64,000 nt of DNA from Fenollaria massiliensis (GTDB taxonomy: Bacteria; Bacillota; Clostridia; Tissierellales; Peptoniphilaceae): contig NZ_HG326226.1 of NCBI RefSeq assembly GCF_000312505.2, positions 172,493 through 236,492 on the forward strand, given 5' to 3'. Below the pieces are notes generated by a model. It did not search any database. It was not told the DNA's origin and was given only the letters and a program-made list of their open reading frames with translations. Positions 61,948-64,000 of this stretch are shown here, piece after piece (the stretch's first letter is position 1; each line of letters opens with the position of its first letter). Position numbers and translations under genes: made by a program.

Positions 61948-63102
61948 ATGGACGCATTTTATTTTTATAATCCAGTAAAAATTCATTTTGGAGAAGGAGC
62001 AATTAGAGCACTAAAGGACGAGATGAAGCCATATAAGAAGGTTTTACTTACTTATGGTAAAGGCAGCATCAAGAAAAATGGCATTTACGATAAAGTTATG
62101 GAAGCACTTGAAGGCAAAGAAGTTTATGAACTTTCAGAAATAATGCCAAACCCAAGAGTTGAGAAAGTTTATGAAGGTATCAAACTTGTTAAGGAACATG
62201 ACATTGATTTCATCCTAGCAGTTGGAGGCGGCTCAACTATAGACTGCTCTAAGGCAATAGCTGCTGGCGCAAAAACTGACGAAGATTTTTGGAAGAAATA
62301 TTTTATCAACAAAGACGAAGTTTTAGACGCAACACCATTAGGAAGTGTATTGACAATGGCTGGAACAGGCAGTGAAATGGATAACGGCGGTGTTATCACT
62401 AACTGGGAAGAACAATTGAAGCTAAGCTTCGGAGGTGACCCATGCTATCCAAAATTCTCAATCCTTGACCCAACATACACATACTCACTACCAAAGCATC
62501 ACTTAATCAGCGGCACAGTAGATATGTTCAGCCATGTTATGGAAGAATATTTCTCAATGCCAGACGAAGAAAATACTACAGACGAAATAAGCGAAGCACT
62601 TATGAGAACCATAATCGAAAATATTTATATAGCCTTAGATGACCCAAGAAATTATAGAGCAAGAGCAAATCTTATGTGGGCATCAACACTTGCAATCAAC
62701 GGACTTACATCACTTGGCAAACGCTCAGACTGGCTAAGCCACAGACTTGAACATACAGTATCAGCCTTCTATGACGTTTCGCATGGCATGGGACTTGCAG
62801 TAATGCATCCAAATTATTTAAAATACGTATACAAAGGACATGAAAAGAAATTTAGAAGATGGGCAGAAAACGTTTGGAAGATGGATACATCAAAGATGAC
62901 AGACGACGAAGCCGCAATCAAGTCCATAGAAAGATTACAAGAGTTCTTCAAATCCATCGGCGCGCCAACAACACTTAAAGAATTAGGAGTGCAAAGAGAT
63001 AAAATTGAAGACATGGCAAAGAAGACAGGCGTTTACAAGACAAGCTATTCAGATTTAAAATTACAAGACGTAATTAATATTTACGAACAAGCATACGAAT
63101 AA
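61948..63102 (+). CDS. Iron-containing alcohol dehydrogenase
   Basis: A 384-residue group III alcohol dehydrogenase of the butanol-dehydrogenase/YqhD type. FYFYNPVKIHFGEGAI starts the Rossmann-like half; GGGSTIDCSKAIA binds NAD(P). Metal ligands are in ISGTVDMFSHVMEEYF and SHRLEHTVSAFYDVSHGMGLA. It reduces aldehydes in fermentation or detoxification. AAGGGGAGGAAG precedes the ATG. Confidence 0.94.
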   Translation: MDAFYFYNPVKIHFGEGAIRALKDEMKPYKKVLLTYGKGSIKKNGIYDKVMEALEGKEVYELSEIMPNPRVEKVYEGIKLVKEHDIDFILAVGGGSTIDCSKAIAAGAKTDEDFWKKYFINKDEVLDATPLGSVLTMAGTGSEMDNGGVITNWEEQLKLSFGGDPCYPKFSILDPTYTYSLPKHHLISGTVDMFSHVMEEYFSMPDEENTTDEISEALMRTIIENIYIALDDPRNYRARANLMWASTLAINGLTSLGKRSDWLSHRLEHTVSAFYDVSHGMGLAVMHPNYLKYVYKGHEKKFRRWAENVWKMDTSKMTDDEAAIKSIERLQEFFKSIGAPTTLKELGVQRDKIEDMAKKTGVYKTSYSDLKLQDVINIYEQAYE

Positions 63103-63136
63103 AATTTATTTATATATATAAGGAAGAAAGTTTTTA

Positions 63137-63664
63137 ATGAAAGACATACAGACAGAAAGACTAATCTTAAGAGACGCAAGCGCAAGCGATGCCGAAGATA
63201 TGTTTGAATACGCAAAGCTTGAAGAAGTGACGAAACATCTTTCTTGGAAGCCGCATCAAACAGTCAAAGACTCAGAAAAAATCCTTGATGCACTAAGCAA
63301 AGAAGCAAAGGGAAAAGACTCCTACGTATTAAAAGCCATAGTCCTAAAAGAAAATAATAAAATGATAGGAACCATAGACGCGAGAATCTTTGGCGAGGGA
63401 CAAAAAGACGCCGAGTTCGGTTACTGCCTAAATCCAAAGTATTGGAACAAAGGCTACATGAGCGAAGCACTTAAAGCCTTTATGGAGGCACTTCACAAGG
63501 AATGCGGCATTGAAAATATATTCGGCTCATTTGAAAGAGAAAATATAGCTTCAAAGAGAGTAATGCAGAAGAATGAGATGTATTATTACGAAACAGTGAA
63601 GAGGAACTTTAAAAACAAGGGAGAAGTGGAGCTCATACGCTATAAAGAGCTAAGGATTTCTTAA
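63137..63664 (+). CDS. RimJ/RimL-type GNAT acetyltransferase
   Basis: A 175-residue protein with TERLILRDASASDAEDMFEY at the N-terminus, FGYCLNPKYWNKGYMSEALKAF (acetyl-CoA site) and ENIASKRVMQKNEM, the pattern of ribosomal-protein-serine type N-acetyltransferases. The substrate is not known. Follows the dehydrogenase by 34 bases and ends at a terminator. Confidence 0.88.
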   Translation: MKDIQTERLILRDASASDAEDMFEYAKLEEVTKHLSWKPHQTVKDSEKILDALSKEAKGKDSYVLKAIVLKENNKMIGTIDARIFGEGQKDAEFGYCLNPKYWNKGYMSEALKAFMEALHKECGIENIFGSFERENIASKRVMQKNEMYYYETVKRNFKNKGEVELIRYKELRIS

Positions 63665-63682
63665 CTATATAATATATTAATG

Positions 63683-63710
63683 GCAGTGGATATATGTCCA
63701 CTGCTTTTTT
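63683..63710 (+). terminator. Terminator after the GNAT gene
   Basis: GCAGTGGA (63683-63690) pairs perfectly with TCCACTGC (63697-63704), then six T. From 63711 to 63815 I see only AT-rich sequence. Confidence 0.88.
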
Positions 63711-63830
63711 ATGTGTAAAGGCATATGGCATATGACGAGTAAATAATTTAATATTTAATGTAAAAGTAAAATAATTTAAAATTAAAAACTAAAAACTAAT
63801 TTCTTAGATAGAATGAGATGATTGGTCAAA

Positions 63831-63893
63831 GTGGACCGACGAGGCAAGCGGAGCGTATATACAATACGTGAGCATTGCTGAGGAAGGAACGAG
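63831..63893 (+). repeat. Dispersed intergenic repeat, right copy
   Basis: Matches the reverse complement of 1-64. It contains short inner repeats (GAGGCAAGCGGAGCG; TATACAATACGTGAG). The same intergenic stretch continues with CCCAAGGGCTCATTATAGC and TACTACAAGTAGTA, a perfect palindrome at 63931-63944 (7 + 7), then an A/T-only end. No protein is recognised. Confidence 0.6.
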
Positions 63894-64000
63894 CCCAAGG
63901 GCTCATTATAGCAAGAAATATACTACAAGTAGTATTAGACGAAGCATCTACATACAATTTTAAAAATTTTTTTAAAAATTTTAAAAAAAAAGCAAAAAAA

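Overview
The window is 64 kb of an AT-rich, gene-dense chromosome from a low-GC Gram-positive anaerobe (Bacillota). The gene content suggests a Tissierellia/Peptoniphilaceae-like organism: LPXTG-type sorting with a class B sortase, copper-amine-oxidase-like wall domains, rubrerythrin, ferritin and hemerythrin for oxygen defence, ThyX, a DUF969/DUF979/Pcp cluster, and apparent selenocysteine use. A MurA-MreB pair argues for a rod-shaped cell. The genus is inference; no rRNA is present.

Layout. 1-480 is an intergenic repeat cluster. 0.5-2.3 kb holds a DMT transporter with a His-rich tail and an ArsM-like methyltransferase whose in-frame TGA (2170) looks like selenocysteine. 2.6-6.0 kb is a heterodimeric ABC exporter. 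6.1-10.5 kb is metG-tatD-rnmV-rsmA-arsR-type regulator. 10.7-17.9 kb is a cobalamin-riboswitch operon: cobalt uptake (cbiMNQO), then sirC, hemC, cobA-hemD and hemB, ending in an RNase H gene. 18-20 kb is XRE regulator, ImmA/IrrE-like peptidase and a C39-like lipoprotein. 20-23.2 kb has D-serine dehydratase, a PII-like protein with a CPA2 antiporter, and an ElaA-type GNAT. 23.2-27.1 kb is a BMP-type ABC importer with a reduced tandem ATPase. 27.2-30.7 kb has a small membrane protein, a glucosaminidase and an NlpC/P60 hydrolase around a tRNA-Arg relic. 30.9-33.7 kb is DUF969-DUF979-Pcp plus a GNAT. 33.7-35.5 kb is a TetR-controlled membrane-protein operon. 36.6 kb carries tRNA-Met and tRNA-Phe. 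37.8-39 kb has ferritin and rubrerythrin; 39-41.4 kb murA and mreB. 41.5-43.4 kb is an AhpD-like protein, an ArsS-type radical SAM enzyme with a second likely selenocysteine (TGA 42790), and flavodoxin. ZIP transporter and hemerythrin follow. 45.1-53.9 kb is a giant wall-anchored protein, split by a frameshift, with its sortase. 54.2-63.7 kb has a transglutaminase-like protein, YwlG-like protein, a TrxR-like flavoprotein, guaB, thyX, a phosphatase, MATE, LCP, an iron alcohol dehydrogenase and a GNAT. A repeat related to the one at the left end, in opposite orientation, closes the window.

The strongest unusual signals are two arsenic-type enzymes (ArsM-like and ArsS-like) that both read through TGA at a position where the family has a conserved Cys, each with a plausible bacterial SECIS hairpin. 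Next are an ABC ATPase keeping Walker motifs in one half and the signature in the other, the frameshifted giant surface protein, a truncated tRNA-Arg, and PII-like/antiporter pairing.
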